A stretch of 64,000 nucleotides of DNA. It comes from Eutrophocola salsuginis (GTDB lineage: Bacteria > Pseudomonadota > Gammaproteobacteria > Pseudomonadales > Pseudohongiellaceae). Location: contig JAYQTB010000004.1 in NCBI GenBank assembly GCA_038147195.1, positions 930,001 through 994,000 on the forward strand, read 5' to 3'. Shown here piece after piece: positions 17,771 through 26,130 of the stretch (its first letter is position 1; each line of letters starts with the position of its first letter). The position numbers were made by a program, and so were the translations under genes. The notes beneath the pieces were generated by a model. That model did not search any database. It was not told the origin of the DNA and saw nothing but the letters and a program-made list of their open reading frames with translations.

Positions 17771-18268
17771 TTACATGGGATCCTTGTTATCACCTTCAGG
17801 GTTGGCATCATTGCCTTGTGTATAGTCGACACCATCATCGGATGCCCTCCCCTGCTTCTGTTCACCGGTGAAACTAATATCGTCAAAAACATCGTCACTG
17901 CTCGCGGGTGCAGCGCACGGACCTGGCTTTTCATTTTCAGTCTGATTATTGACGTCATCACCATCGTCATCAAACGCTTCGCCCAGATCTTCGCCTTCAG
18001 AGAACGGCCAGGGCTTGTCGTCAGTAGCATAAACGAGGTAATTCATGGCCTGGTGGAAATAATCGGACAGTGTCCTGCCAAAATCACGCAGGTTGCTATT
18101 TTTATCTCCTGTGATGAGGCTGATGATTATCTGACATATGATAACCACCGGCAGGACAATTAACAGGACCCAGCAGGCCACGGCGTAAAACACCATGTAG
18201 AGAATGCGTATCCACTGGTAAGGAGATAGTATGTTTTTTTTAAGCTCTTCGGCCTTGTCGTCGCTCAT
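17771..18268 (-). CDS. DUF4389 family membrane protein
   Basis: From MSDDKAEELKKNILS (ATG at 18268, after a GGATCC-type purine stretch) a 165-residue protein. It has a strong transmembrane stretch (about 22-50: WIRILYMVFYAVACWVLLIV), the family block FGRTLSDYFHQAMNYLVYAT, and a highly acidic C-terminal tail. DUF4389 proteins have no known role; they often neighbour gpsA and sixA in pseudomonads, as here. It likely sits in the inner membrane with the acidic tail in the cytoplasm. Confidence 0.85.
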   Translation of the reverse strand: MSDDKAEELKKNILSPYQWIRILYMVFYAVACWVLLIVLPVVIICQIIISLITGDKNSNLRDFGRTLSDYFHQAMNYLVYATDDKPWPFSEGEDLGEAFDDDGDDVNNQTENEKPGPCAAPASSDDVFDDISFTGEQKQGRASDDGVDYTQGNDANPEGDNKDPM

Positions 18269-18309
18269 GGTGGATCCTCCTGGCAAACGGAAATAGCGTT
18301 TTGCCGTGT

Positions 18310-19329
18310 CTACGGTCGTGCTGTCGCAAACTCGACGTCGAGCCCCTGCTCCTCTAACATCAAGGAGCTTATTATATGGTCAACAGTTTGATTGTTGTAG
18401 ACAATCTCATAGAGACCGCTGACCAGAGGCATCTTGACACCCAGTTCATCGGCCTTGTCCTTGACCTGCTTAAGTGTGTTCACTCCTTCCGCCACCTGGT
18501 CCATCTCGCTAATCACGGCATCGATGTCCTTGCCTTCACCTAACGCCTTGCCGACACGAAAGTTCCGTGACAACGGTGAGGAACAGGTCACGATAAGATC
18601 GCCGACCCCGGACAGGCCCAGGAATGTCATGGGATCGGCGCCCAGTTCCACACCAAATCGAGCCATTTCCGTCAGGCTACGTGTCACCAGCATGGCGTTG
18701 GTGTTGTGACCCATACCGACCGACTCGGCTAGGCCGGCGATGATGGCATAGATATTCTTTAGGGAACCGCCGAGTTCGACACCCAGCATGTCAGAGTTGG
18801 AATAGACACGAAAACTCTCGGAACGCAGGACATCCTGCACGGCGGTCACAACATCAGGATCCTTGCTGGCCACCACGGCACCCGTCGGGCTGTTGACCGC
18901 AATTTCTTTGGCCAGGTTCGGGCCACTCAGAACAGCGATATGTTTATTATTGGTTTCCTCTGCGAGGATTTGGCTCATGAGGGCGAAGGTTTTGGGTTCG
19001 ATACCCTTGGTCAGGCTGACCAGGGTTACGCTGTCGTGAATGAGCGGCGTCATTTGCCTGACCACTTCGCGGAAACTGCTACTGGGCACCGCTACAAAGA
19101 TCAGGTCGACATCTTTCACTGCCGCTTCTAGGTTATCGGTAGCCACGACATCCTTGTGCATCTTGTAACCTGGCAGATAATTTACGTTTTCATGGAGCTT
19201 GTTGAGGGAAGCCACCTGCTCCGCATCGCGCATCCAGAGCAGTGTCTTGTGTCCGCTATTCGCGATGATGTTGGCGATCACGGTGCCGAAACTGCCGCCA
19301 CCGAGAACCGCTACATTTTTTACTGACAT
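18310..19329 (-). CDS. gpsA: Glycerol-3-phosphate dehydrogenase [NAD(P)+]
   Basis: Reduces dihydroxyacetone phosphate to sn-glycerol-3-phosphate for phospholipid synthesis. From MSVKNVAVLGGGSFGTVIAN (ATG at 19329) it has 339 residues with the N-terminal dinucleotide loop GGGSFGT, the LTKGIEP block with the catalytic Lys, and the GVGDLIVTCSSPLSRN region. A longer in-frame reading to 19446 adds 39 unrelated residues and is not supported. It is divergent from cysE. Confidence 0.96.
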   Translation of the reverse strand: MSVKNVAVLGGGSFGTVIANIIANSGHKTLLWMRDAEQVASLNKLHENVNYLPGYKMHKDVVATDNLEAAVKDVDLIFVAVPSSSFREVVRQMTPLIHDSVTLVSLTKGIEPKTFALMSQILAEETNNKHIAVLSGPNLAKEIAVNSPTGAVVASKDPDVVTAVQDVLRSESFRVYSNSDMLGVELGGSLKNIYAIIAGLAESVGMGHNTNAMLVTRSLTEMARFGVELGADPMTFLGLSGVGDLIVTCSSPLSRNFRVGKALGEGKDIDAVISEMDQVAEGVNTLKQVKDKADELGVKMPLVSGLYEIVYNNQTVDHIISSLMLEEQGLDVEFATARP

Positions 19330-19500
19330 ATCTGGGTTTCCTGCATACAGCCGGAGGCCTGTTCCTACCCGCCCGCCAATAAGCGCGGAAAGATAGCAAG
19401 GATACCAGGGCAACTCCAGCGGCAGGTATTCCGCGGGCTCTGGCACTCCTGAAACACATACTATAGAATCGCAGGCCCTTCAGATACAGGTACTTGCATC

Positions 19501-20283
19501 ATGGACACGGATCTCTGGGCGACAATCCGGCAGGAGATTAGCGACCAACTGCTCAGCGAGCCCGACATGGGGACTTACCTAAGCAGGCGCATCCTAGCCC
19601 ATAACGATCTGGCTTCCGCACTGAGCGAATTGCTTTCCCGCAAGCTGGCTACGGAAGACATGCCTCTGTCCACCTTGAAAGCGGTATTCGATGAGGCGTT
19701 GCGCCGCGACACCTCTATCATAGAGTCAACCACCAAGGACCTGTTGGCCGTGCGCCAGCGCGACCCGGCCGTGAAGTGCTATTCCACTGCTTTGCTTTAC
19801 TTCAAGGGTTTTCAGGCATTACAAGCTTACCGCGTATCACACTGGTTGTGGCACCAGGACCGCAGCTGCATGTCCCTGTACATCCAGAGTCGGGTGTCCG
19901 AAGTGTTCGCCGTGGATATTCACCCTGCGGCAAAGATCGGCTCCGGCATACTGTTGGACCATGGCACCGGCATCGTCATTGGGGAAACCAGCGTGCTGGA
20001 TGACAATATTTCCATCCTACAGGGCGTGACACTCGGCGGCACTGGCAAGGAAGGTGGCGACCGCCACCCGAAAATCCGCACAGGTGTACTCATTGGCGCC
20101 GGTGCCAGTGTGCTAGGAAATGTAGTTGTCGGAGAAGGCGCATGGATAGGTTCTGGTGCGGTAGTGCTCAACGATGTCGAGGCCCACACAACCGTAGTCG
20201 GCATCCCGGCCAAGGTAGCCGGTCGGCCCCGTAGCGAGCAACCTGCCCTGGAGATGGACCACTACCTCAATGACAAGGACTGA
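19501..20283 (+). CDS. cysE: Serine O-acetyltransferase
   Basis: Acetylates L-serine with acetyl-CoA, the first step to cysteine. A 260-residue protein with the all-helical N-terminal domain and a left-handed beta-helix of hexapeptide repeats (about 135-240), including the catalytic His in LDHGTGIVIGET and the LGGTGKEGGDRHPKI loop. It ends in EMDHYLNDKD, without the C-terminal Ile that enteric CysE inserts into the active site of O-acetylserine sulfhydrylase. The downstream hydrolase starts within about 25 bases and may be co-transcribed. Confidence 0.95.
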   Translation: MDTDLWATIRQEISDQLLSEPDMGTYLSRRILAHNDLASALSELLSRKLATEDMPLSTLKAVFDEALRRDTSIIESTTKDLLAVRQRDPAVKCYSTALLYFKGFQALQAYRVSHWLWHQDRSCMSLYIQSRVSEVFAVDIHPAAKIGSGILLDHGTGIVIGETSVLDDNISILQGVTLGGTGKEGGDRHPKIRTGVLIGAGASVLGNVVVGEGAWIGSGAVVLNDVEAHTTVVGIPAKVAGRPRSEQPALEMDHYLNDKD

Positions 20284-20286
20284 GCC

Positions 20287-21039
20287 CTGAACCATCCCGA
20301 TATCGTGCTCGTGCACGGTGCCTGGCACGATGCCACATGTTGGCAACCCCTGGTTCCCTTTCTCGAAAAACACGGCCATCAGGTACATACACCAGACCTG
20401 CCCGGTCAGGGTAAGAATCCCGCAGATCCGGCCTCGATCAGTCTTAAGACATATTCTCGATATGTATCTCAAATTATTGATAAAATAGAAAATAATGTCT
20501 TTCTGGTAGGCCACAGCATGAGCGGTATGGTGATTTCCCAGGTGGCCGAGGCGCTCCCGGACAGGCTAGACCGACTTGTGTTCCTGTCCGCCTACCTCCC
20601 CGGTGACGGGCAGAGCCTATTTGACCTAATAGCCGCCAACCGGGGGGATGAGCCACCCACGGCGATCGAATCCGCCATGACGCTGTCGCCGGACAAGCGT
20701 ACATGCACGATAGAGCCCGACCAGATCGCCCCACTCTTTTATAACCGGTGCCCGGACGAAAAAAGGAACCTGGTTCCCATCTCTTTCATTCCCCAGGCAT
20801 CCCTGCCCCTCTCAGGCAGGGTGCAGCTCACCGAGGAGAACTTCGGGCGCGTACCGAAGACCTACTTGTGCTGCCTGGATGACCGCGTCATTCCCATTCA
20901 TCACCAGCGGCGCATGATGAACCGCCAACGTTGCGACGAGATGGTGCAGCTCGATGCGGATCACAGCCCCTTCCTGTCGTGCCCGAAAACCCTGGCCGCG
21001 GTCCTACATTCCATTACATTGACTGATTGTGCGCTATGA
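20287..21039 (+). CDS. Alpha/beta hydrolase, plant-esterase-like
   Basis: About 250 residues, similar in pattern to the EstC/salicylate-esterase group: IVLVHGAWHDATCW at the start, nucleophile elbow VGHSMSGMV, and a final His in DADHSPFLS. The start is uncertain. The first standard start, GTG at 20305, would cut into the first beta strand (LVHGAWHD); the preceding in-frame CTG at 20287 restores the usual N-terminus, and the frame is closed by the cysE TGA just before it. Substrate unknown. It ends inside a rho-independent terminator. Confidence 0.75.
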   Translation: MNHPDIVLVHGAWHDATCWQPLVPFLEKHGHQVHTPDLPGQGKNPADPASISLKTYSRYVSQIIDKIENNVFLVGHSMSGMVISQVAEALPDRLDRLVFLSAYLPGDGQSLFDLIAANRGDEPPTAIESAMTLSPDKRTCTIEPDQIAPLFYNRCPDEKRNLVPISFIPQASLPLSGRVQLTEENFGRVPKTYLCCLDDRVIPIHHQRRMMNRQRCDEMVQLDADHSPFLSCPKTLAAVLHSITLTDCAL

Positions 21040-21066
21040 AAAAGCCCGCACTAGGCGGGCTTTTTC
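21038..21066. terminator. Bidirectional rho-independent terminator
   Basis: GAAAAAGCCCGC pairs perfectly with GCGGGCTTTTTC around a 5-base loop, with A-runs on the left and T-runs on the right, so it can stop both the plus-strand hydrolase and the converging VOC gene. Confidence 0.9.
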
Positions 21067-21090
21067 ATCACATCATTCTAGTTTTTCTTT

Positions 21091-22108
21091 CTATAGGAGA
21101 CACTTGTCGCCGAGGTAGCCGCCGCCACCACAGTAACTGGTGTCCTGAACCTGCATGAGGATGCCATCCGGGTCGGTGAAATAGACTTCGGGCGTTCCCC
21201 CCTCAACTCCGCCGCGTGCCGGCATGCGCAGGCTGATGTAATGCATCAGTGGCCCCAACTGGCGATCGCCGCGCGCCGTTATGCCGCGCTGCTTAAATTT
21301 CTGCAGTACGTCATCGACGATGAAACCGTCCAGGTTGAAGCTGACATGGTGGATATTGGCCGGCACCTTGTTGGCGCTCAGGTCCGCCCGCATACATCAC
21401 AAACTGTTTACCATCTCCAATACCGGTGACGGGTGCACCCGGGCCCTGGAAGGCCTGGATGTCGAGGTCGAAGAATTCCTGGTAAAAGACGTTGGCCGTA
21501 GCACCGTCGTTGACGAATGATGTAAAGTGGTTGATTTCTCCCAGGCTGATCAGACCAGGTGCCACTTCCTCTGGGGTGCCGCACTCACTACCGAGTGCTC
21601 CCGTACCACCACACCAGGAAGTGTCCGTCAGTTGCACAATCAGTCCGCGTGCATCTGAGAAATACAGGGTTGGGGTATCATCACCGTGCACCTTTACCCA
21701 CGTGCACATGGGATTGTCGATACCTGGCAAGGCAATGTCGGGGGCATCAATTTCCCGGAATCCACCTGCCTTGAGTGCGGCCAGGTTATCCTCCAGGTCG
21801 TAATTGGCCACCGAATAGCCCAGTTGCGTGATGGCTGGAGCTTCGTTACTACCTGCCTGGCGAACCGCCATGTACTGCCTGTTCTCACCGATCTTCAGGA
21901 ATACCCGGCCTTCGCGACCGCGAAACTGGACCGGCATACCGAACAATCCCTGGTAGAAAGACAGGCTTGTGCCCGGATCTCTTACCCGGATTTCGAAGTA
22001 GTTTAGTTTTTCCAGGCGGATGCCGGACTGGGCCAGCAGGCGTGACGACAACAGGAGTGAACCGGTCACACCAGCGGTGCTGGCAAGGAAGCGGCGGCGA
22101 TTCAGCAT
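21091..22108 (-). pseudogene. Exported double-VOC protein, frameshifted
   Basis: An exported protein with two tandem vicinal-oxygen-chelate (glyoxalase/dioxygenase-fold) domains. The N-terminus MLNRRRFLASTAGVTGSLLL has a twin-Arg Tat signal. Domain 1 (about 30-165) ends in DTSWCGGTGALGSEC. Domain 2 begins INHFTSFVNDGA, is interrupted near 21383-21396 by a one-base frameshift in a GC-rich stretch (GCGGGCGGAC), and continues in the next frame (ADLSANKVPANIHHVSFNL) to the matching ending DTSYCGGGGYLGDKC. The two Cys-rich domain endings are clearly repeats of each other. Removing one base gives about 338 residues. It may be a sequencing error or a recent lesion. Substrate and metal are unknown. 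Confidence 0.8.
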
Positions 22109-22174
22109 TGAAGTTCCCCCCTGGGCAAATAGGTTAATCTTTTTTTAAGACTAATCATGCCCCACTCCCCAAAA

Positions 22175-22198
22175 CGAGTCCAGCAGGAACTGGACTCG
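22175..22198. repeat. Perfect 9-base inverted repeat, 6-base loop
   Basis: CGAGTCCAG, then CAGGAA, then CTGGACTCG. No T-run follows on either strand, so it is not a standard terminator. It lies in the 202-base gap between the divergent VOC gene and the lectin-like gene, about 110 bases before the latter's ATG. It could be an operator or an mRNA leader hairpin. Confidence 0.55.
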
Positions 22199-22310
22199 CC
22201 GGAAACCGTGTTCACGATACTTGCACACTTTGTTGCTATTAATGGTGGCTGGCCTCAAACTGCAAGGCCAACACAAATCATAAGAACTGATATCCAATAA
22301 GGGGGAACCC

Positions 22311-22964
22311 ATGAAAATGAAAAAACTGGCAATCGCAGGCGCTCTTCTTGCCTGTTGCACCGCTCATGTCATAGCCCAGCCCGGCAGCCAAGCCGAGCAG
22401 GACACCAGCATGAGCTTTTTTATCACCAGCCGCGGACCCGGTGACGGCGCCAATCTCGGCGGCCTGGCAGGTGCAGATGCCCATTGTGCGGCTCTTGCGG
22501 AAGCCGCGGGCACTACCGGTAAAACCTGGCGCGCTTACCTGAGCACGATCGGTCCGGATGGTGAATTCGCCCGTGATCGCATTGGCAATGGTCCCTGGTA
22601 CAACGCTAACGGTGAATTGGTCGGACGTAGTGTCATGGATATCCATTACAGCAACGCCAACCTCAACAAGCAGCGTTCGGTTACGGAAAACGGCGACACG
22701 GTAAATGGTGTCGGCGATACTCCCAACATGCACGACATCCTGACGGGCTCCAATGCTGATGGCACGGCTTCCGACACGACCTGTAACAACTGGACCAGCA
22801 ATACCGACGCATCCCGCGCCATGGTTGGTCATTTCGACCGCGTTGGTGGTGGCGCCATGGCAGAGTCATGGAATGCCGCACACACTTCCAGGGGTTGCAG
22901 CCAGGAGCAGTTGCAAGCCTCAGGTGGTAATGGCTTCTTCTATTGTTTTGCCACTGGCGAGTAA
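22311..22964 (+). CDS. Secreted lectin-like (DUF1554-type) protein
   Basis: A 217-residue exported protein: signal peptide MKMKKLAIAGALLACCTAHVIAQ, then a single domain beginning FFITSRGPGDGANLGGL with ADAHCAAL and TWRAYLST, and ending in SWNAAHTSRGCSQEQL and GGNGFFYCFA. The pattern resembles the C-type-lectin-like fold of DUF1554 and collagen-trimerisation-like domains common in secreted bacterial proteins. Mature cysteines (in AHCAAL, TTCNNW, RGCSQE, FYCFA) could form two disulfides. ATG follows the purine-rich GGGGGAACCC. Function unknown; it could bind carbohydrate on a surface. It stands alone with its own terminator. Confidence 0.7.
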   Translation: MKMKKLAIAGALLACCTAHVIAQPGSQAEQDTSMSFFITSRGPGDGANLGGLAGADAHCAALAEAAGTTGKTWRAYLSTIGPDGEFARDRIGNGPWYNANGELVGRSVMDIHYSNANLNKQRSVTENGDTVNGVGDTPNMHDILTGSNADGTASDTTCNNWTSNTDASRAMVGHFDRVGGGAMAESWNAAHTSRGCSQEQLQASGGNGFFYCFATGE

Positions 22965-22993
22965 TCCTTTCGCAAGCATTCAAGGCAAGCAAC

Positions 22994-23021
22994 AAAAAAG
23001 GCGCCATCAGGCGCCTTTTTT
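22994..23021 (+). terminator. Rho-independent terminator after the lectin-like gene
   Basis: AAAAAAGGCGCC, loop ATCA, GGCGCCTTTTTT: a perfect stem with a T-run, 30 bases after the stop. Confidence 0.92.
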
Positions 23022-23025
23022 CTCG

Positions 23026-23376
23026 ATGAGTTATGCAATGCCCTTCTCCCTTAAGGAATGGGGGCTAACTGCCAACGAACTGAGCCTGGCCACCATCGCC
23101 ACGCTGATCAGCATCTTCGTTGCGCTTCACTACTAGGTTTTCTTGGCAACCGCTATGGTCGCAAGAATTTCATCATCAGCCGTTGCCTGATTTACGATAT
23201 CGCCACACTTGTTATTGCCCAGGCTACCACTCCGAATGACATCGCCTTTTTCAGCATGCCGGTTGGGCTCGGCATATGAAGCATCATACCCAACAGTATT
23301 GCGCTGAATTCAGCCCCACCAAACGTTACCGTGCCACCCTGATTATGCTACCCGTTTGTGTTATAAATGTTTAAAT
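23026..23376 (+). pseudogene. Remnant of an MFS (aromatic acid symporter-like) transporter
   Basis: Pieces of one major-facilitator protein are spread over three frames. Frame A (from 23026): MPFSLKEWGLTANELSLATI, ending at a TAG near 23134. Frame B: GFLGNRYGRKNFIISRCLIY through VGLGI, a TGA, then IIPNSIALNSA. Frame C: EFSPTKRYRATLIML. Joined, they follow the order EWGL, G-x-L-x-x-R-x-GRK, GLGIG, PNxIAL and E-x-x-P-x-x-RA-T seen in the aromatic acid:H+ symporter family. Both the beginning and most of the C-terminal half are missing. It is a decayed gene; no product is expected. Confidence 0.75.
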
Positions 23377-23407
23377 TGCTTTCAACTCGACGACATACCC
23401 GTCGTAA

Positions 23408-26059
23408 ATGACTGACATCGTTATGTACAAAAAAGGTTATTTCCCATTCCTTCTTGCTTTACTACTATTAGTAAATCCCGTCCTCCGAGCACAAGAAGCA
23501 CCCGTACTCCGCGAGGAACTGCCAGTCCTATCGCAAGATTACGCGGCATTTCGCCGGCAACAGGTCAGCAATGTCGAATACGACCTTTCCATAACCCTGG
23601 ATGCAGCCAGCGATATTTTTGATGGTACCGTCGAGATCAGTCTGGATCTGGATCCTGACAATATATCCCCGCTGACTATCGACTTTGAGGCAGGTGAAAT
23701 CTTGTCACTGACCATTAATGGCCAGGAAGCAGACTGGGAATACGAACACTGGTTTCTCACAATCGGCGCCGGGCAATTATCGTCCGGTCACAACGACATC
23801 ATCATCGATTTCCGTCGCCCCTTCACAACCGATGGTGATGGATTACACAAGTTCACCGATCCTGAAAATGGCGAGGTATACCTGTATACGAATTTCGAGC
23901 CTTACAACGCTAACCGCATGTTTCCGCATTTTGACCAGCCCAACCTTAAGGCCTCCTTCACCCTGGATGTGATAGCTCCTGCAACCTGGCAGGTCATTTC
24001 GAACTGGCGTGAAACGGCGATCACGGACCAGGGTGATGTCAGGCACTGGCAATTTCCCGCCACACCGCCACTTTCGTCTTACCTATATGCCCTTCATGCC
24101 GGCCCATTCACCGTCTGGGAAGCGCCAGCCGAAGATATACTGATGCGCCTGTTCGTGCGTAATTCCCTGGCGCGGTATGTCGATACGGAAGAATGGTTCG
24201 AACCAACACGCAGCTTCCTCGCTTTTTACCAGAAGTACTACGATGTGCCATATCCGGTCGACAAGTATGACCAGATCATCGTGCCCGACTTCAACCCTGG
24301 TGCGATGGAAAATATGGGCGCCGTCACTTTCAACGAGGCCTATGTCAGTCGCGGCGTGAAGACATACAGGGAGCGTGCCGCGCTTGCCTATGTCATTGCC
24401 CACGAGATGGCGCATATGTGGTTCGGCGATCTGGTTACCATGAACTGGTGGAACGACCTCTGGCTGAACGAAAGCTTCGCTACCTACATGGGTTATCTCG
24501 CCATGGGCGAGGCCAGCGAATTCTCGGACGCCTGGGATATCTTTTATTCCAGCGGCAAGTCTGTCGCTTACCAGGCGGATGCCCGCGCAACTACACATCC
24601 GGTTGCCCCTGAGAGTGTTCCCTCCACTGCAGATGCCTTCGCCAGTTTCGACGCCATAACCTACCAGAAAGGCAGCTCGGTCCTGAAACAGTTGCCCTAC
24701 TTCATTGGGGAAGAGAATTTCCGTCTTGGTGTCAGCAACTACCTGAAGGATCACCGGTACAACAATGCCACGCTGGATGATTTCGTTTCCGCCCTGGCCG
24801 AAAGTGCCGGTATGGATCTTGGCACATGGAAAAAACAATGGCTGCAGGAGTCCGGCGCCAATTCCCTCCGTACCGAGTTCAGTTGTGAGAACAATCTCGT
24901 GTCATCCCTGCGCCTAGTTCAGTCCGTACCCGAAAATCCCGCAGCAGACAAGGTATTACGCAGCCAGCGTACGCAACTTGGCCTGTATCGTTATACCGAT
25001 AATGCCATGGTGCTTGGCAACGCCATCCCTGTCACGTACCAGGGCGTCATAACCTGGGTGCCCGAAGCAATAGGTAGCCCCTGCCCTGATCTGGTACTCC
25101 CCAACGAAGGCGATCACGCCTATGTCGATATCAAGCTGGATCCGGTGTCACGGGCCACGTTAGCGGATCATATAAACGACTTCTCGAATATCACTACCCG
25201 CCTCATGCTCTGGGTGTCCCTCTGGTCCGATGTGAGGGATGCGCGCCTGTCACTGGACAATTTCCTGGACTTTGTCTTTACCAATCTACCCGGCGAACAG
25301 GAAGCCATCGTAGTGCGCCAGGTTGTCGGTAACCTGTCAGCCTCTTTCAACTACTACACATCTTTTGGTGATTACGATGACAGGCGAGACAGGATAGAGG
25401 CCTTTATCTTGGAGAGCCTGGAGGCCGCAGAGCCAGGCTCCGAAATCCAACGCATCTGGTTCACGTATTTCCTTAACCTGGCACATACGGAACCCGCCCT
25501 GGACATGCTGATGTCCCTGCTCGACGGTTCACTTACCATTGAAGGCATCGAAATAGACCAGGACATGCGCTGGGATATGGTCCTCGCCGCAAATCGTTAT
25601 ACCCATGGTGATTACGAGGCCCTGCTAGTTGCAGAAAGTGCCCGCGACCCGTCCGACCAGGGCGAAAATTCCGCCTTGGCGGTTAAGGCCATACGACCGG
25701 ACCCTGCCGTCAAGGTCGAATTCCTCGACGACGTTCTGGATGCTCCGGAGACGTACAAGTTGGCTAGCCTGCGTTATATCGTTAGCTACCTGTTTCCGGC
25801 CGAACAACATTCCCTGCATGAACCTCATGCCAACAGGATTCTAGCTGCCCTGTCCGCAGTCAGCGCAAGTGAAGACCAGCGCTACATGTCTGCCTTTACC
25901 GCCCTGATTCCCGACAACTGCACACCGGCCAGTGTTGCGCGGCTGGAAGCAGCTCGCGATGCGACCCGTGACCTGAACCCTGTTATAACCCAGGCCATCC
26001 TCGTTAACCTGCAGGAAGACCAGCGCTGTGTGAACCTGAAATCCTTCCTCGCTGAGTAG
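23408..26059 (+). CDS. Exported M1-family aminopeptidase
   Basis: An 883-residue zinc metallopeptidase with a cleavable signal peptide (FPFLLALLLLVNPVLRAQEA), so it acts in the periplasm or outside. The exopeptidase motif GAMENMG lies near residue 298. The zinc site HEMAHMWFGD near residue 332 is followed 18 residues later by the Glu of NESFATYMG. A long helical ERAP1-like C-terminal domain (about 560-880) completes it. It differs from cytosolic PepN by its export signal and its domain layout, which resembles eukaryotic-type M1 enzymes. Likely role: trimming imported or external peptides. Start could be 23408 or the ATG at 23423. Confidence 0.92.
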   Translation: MTDIVMYKKGYFPFLLALLLLVNPVLRAQEAPVLREELPVLSQDYAAFRRQQVSNVEYDLSITLDAASDIFDGTVEISLDLDPDNISPLTIDFEAGEILSLTINGQEADWEYEHWFLTIGAGQLSSGHNDIIIDFRRPFTTDGDGLHKFTDPENGEVYLYTNFEPYNANRMFPHFDQPNLKASFTLDVIAPATWQVISNWRETAITDQGDVRHWQFPATPPLSSYLYALHAGPFTVWEAPAEDILMRLFVRNSLARYVDTEEWFEPTRSFLAFYQKYYDVPYPVDKYDQIIVPDFNPGAMENMGAVTFNEAYVSRGVKTYRERAALAYVIAHEMAHMWFGDLVTMNWWNDLWLNESFATYMGYLAMGEASEFSDAWDIFYSSGKSVAYQADARATTHPVAPESVPSTADAFASFDAITYQKGSSVLKQLPYFIGEENFRLGVSNYLKDHRYNNATLDDFVSALAESAGMDLGTWKKQWLQESGANSLRTEFSCENNLVSSLRLVQSVPENPAADKVLRSQRTQLGLYRYTDNAMVLGNAIPVTYQGVITWVPEAIGSPCPDLVLPNEGDHAYVDIKLDPVSRATLADHINDFSNITTRLMLWVSLWSDVRDARLSLDNFLDFVFTNLPGEQEAIVVRQVVGNLSASFNYYTSFGDYDDRRDRIEAFILESLEAAEPGSEIQRIWFTYFLNLAHTEPALDMLMSLLDGSLTIEGIEIDQDMRWDMVLAANRYTHGDYEALLVAESARDPSDQGENSALAVKAIRPDPAVKVEFLDDVLDAPETYKLASLRYIVSYLFPAEQHSLHEPHANRILAALSAVSASEDQRYMSAFTALIPDNCTPASVARLEAARDATRDLNPVITQAILVNLQEDQRCVNLKSFLAE

Positions 26060-26071
26060 GGAAACCCTGTT

Positions 26072-26101
26072 CTGACACGCCCGCGGCCTTTAGTGTAAAA
26101 T
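26072..26101 (+). promoter_or_regulatory. Predicted sigma70 promoter of argS
   Basis: CTGACA, an 18-base spacer, then TAAAAT, about 30 bases before the argS ATG. Five of six bases match at each box. Confidence 0.6.
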
Positions 26102-26130
26102 GCCGCGTTTTCAGCAGCACCAGCCCGTTC

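Noticed and set aside
24083..24838. A 251-codon frame opposite the M1 aminopeptidase
   Set aside because: It mirrors the zinc-site part of the peptidase, with no RBS or domain.
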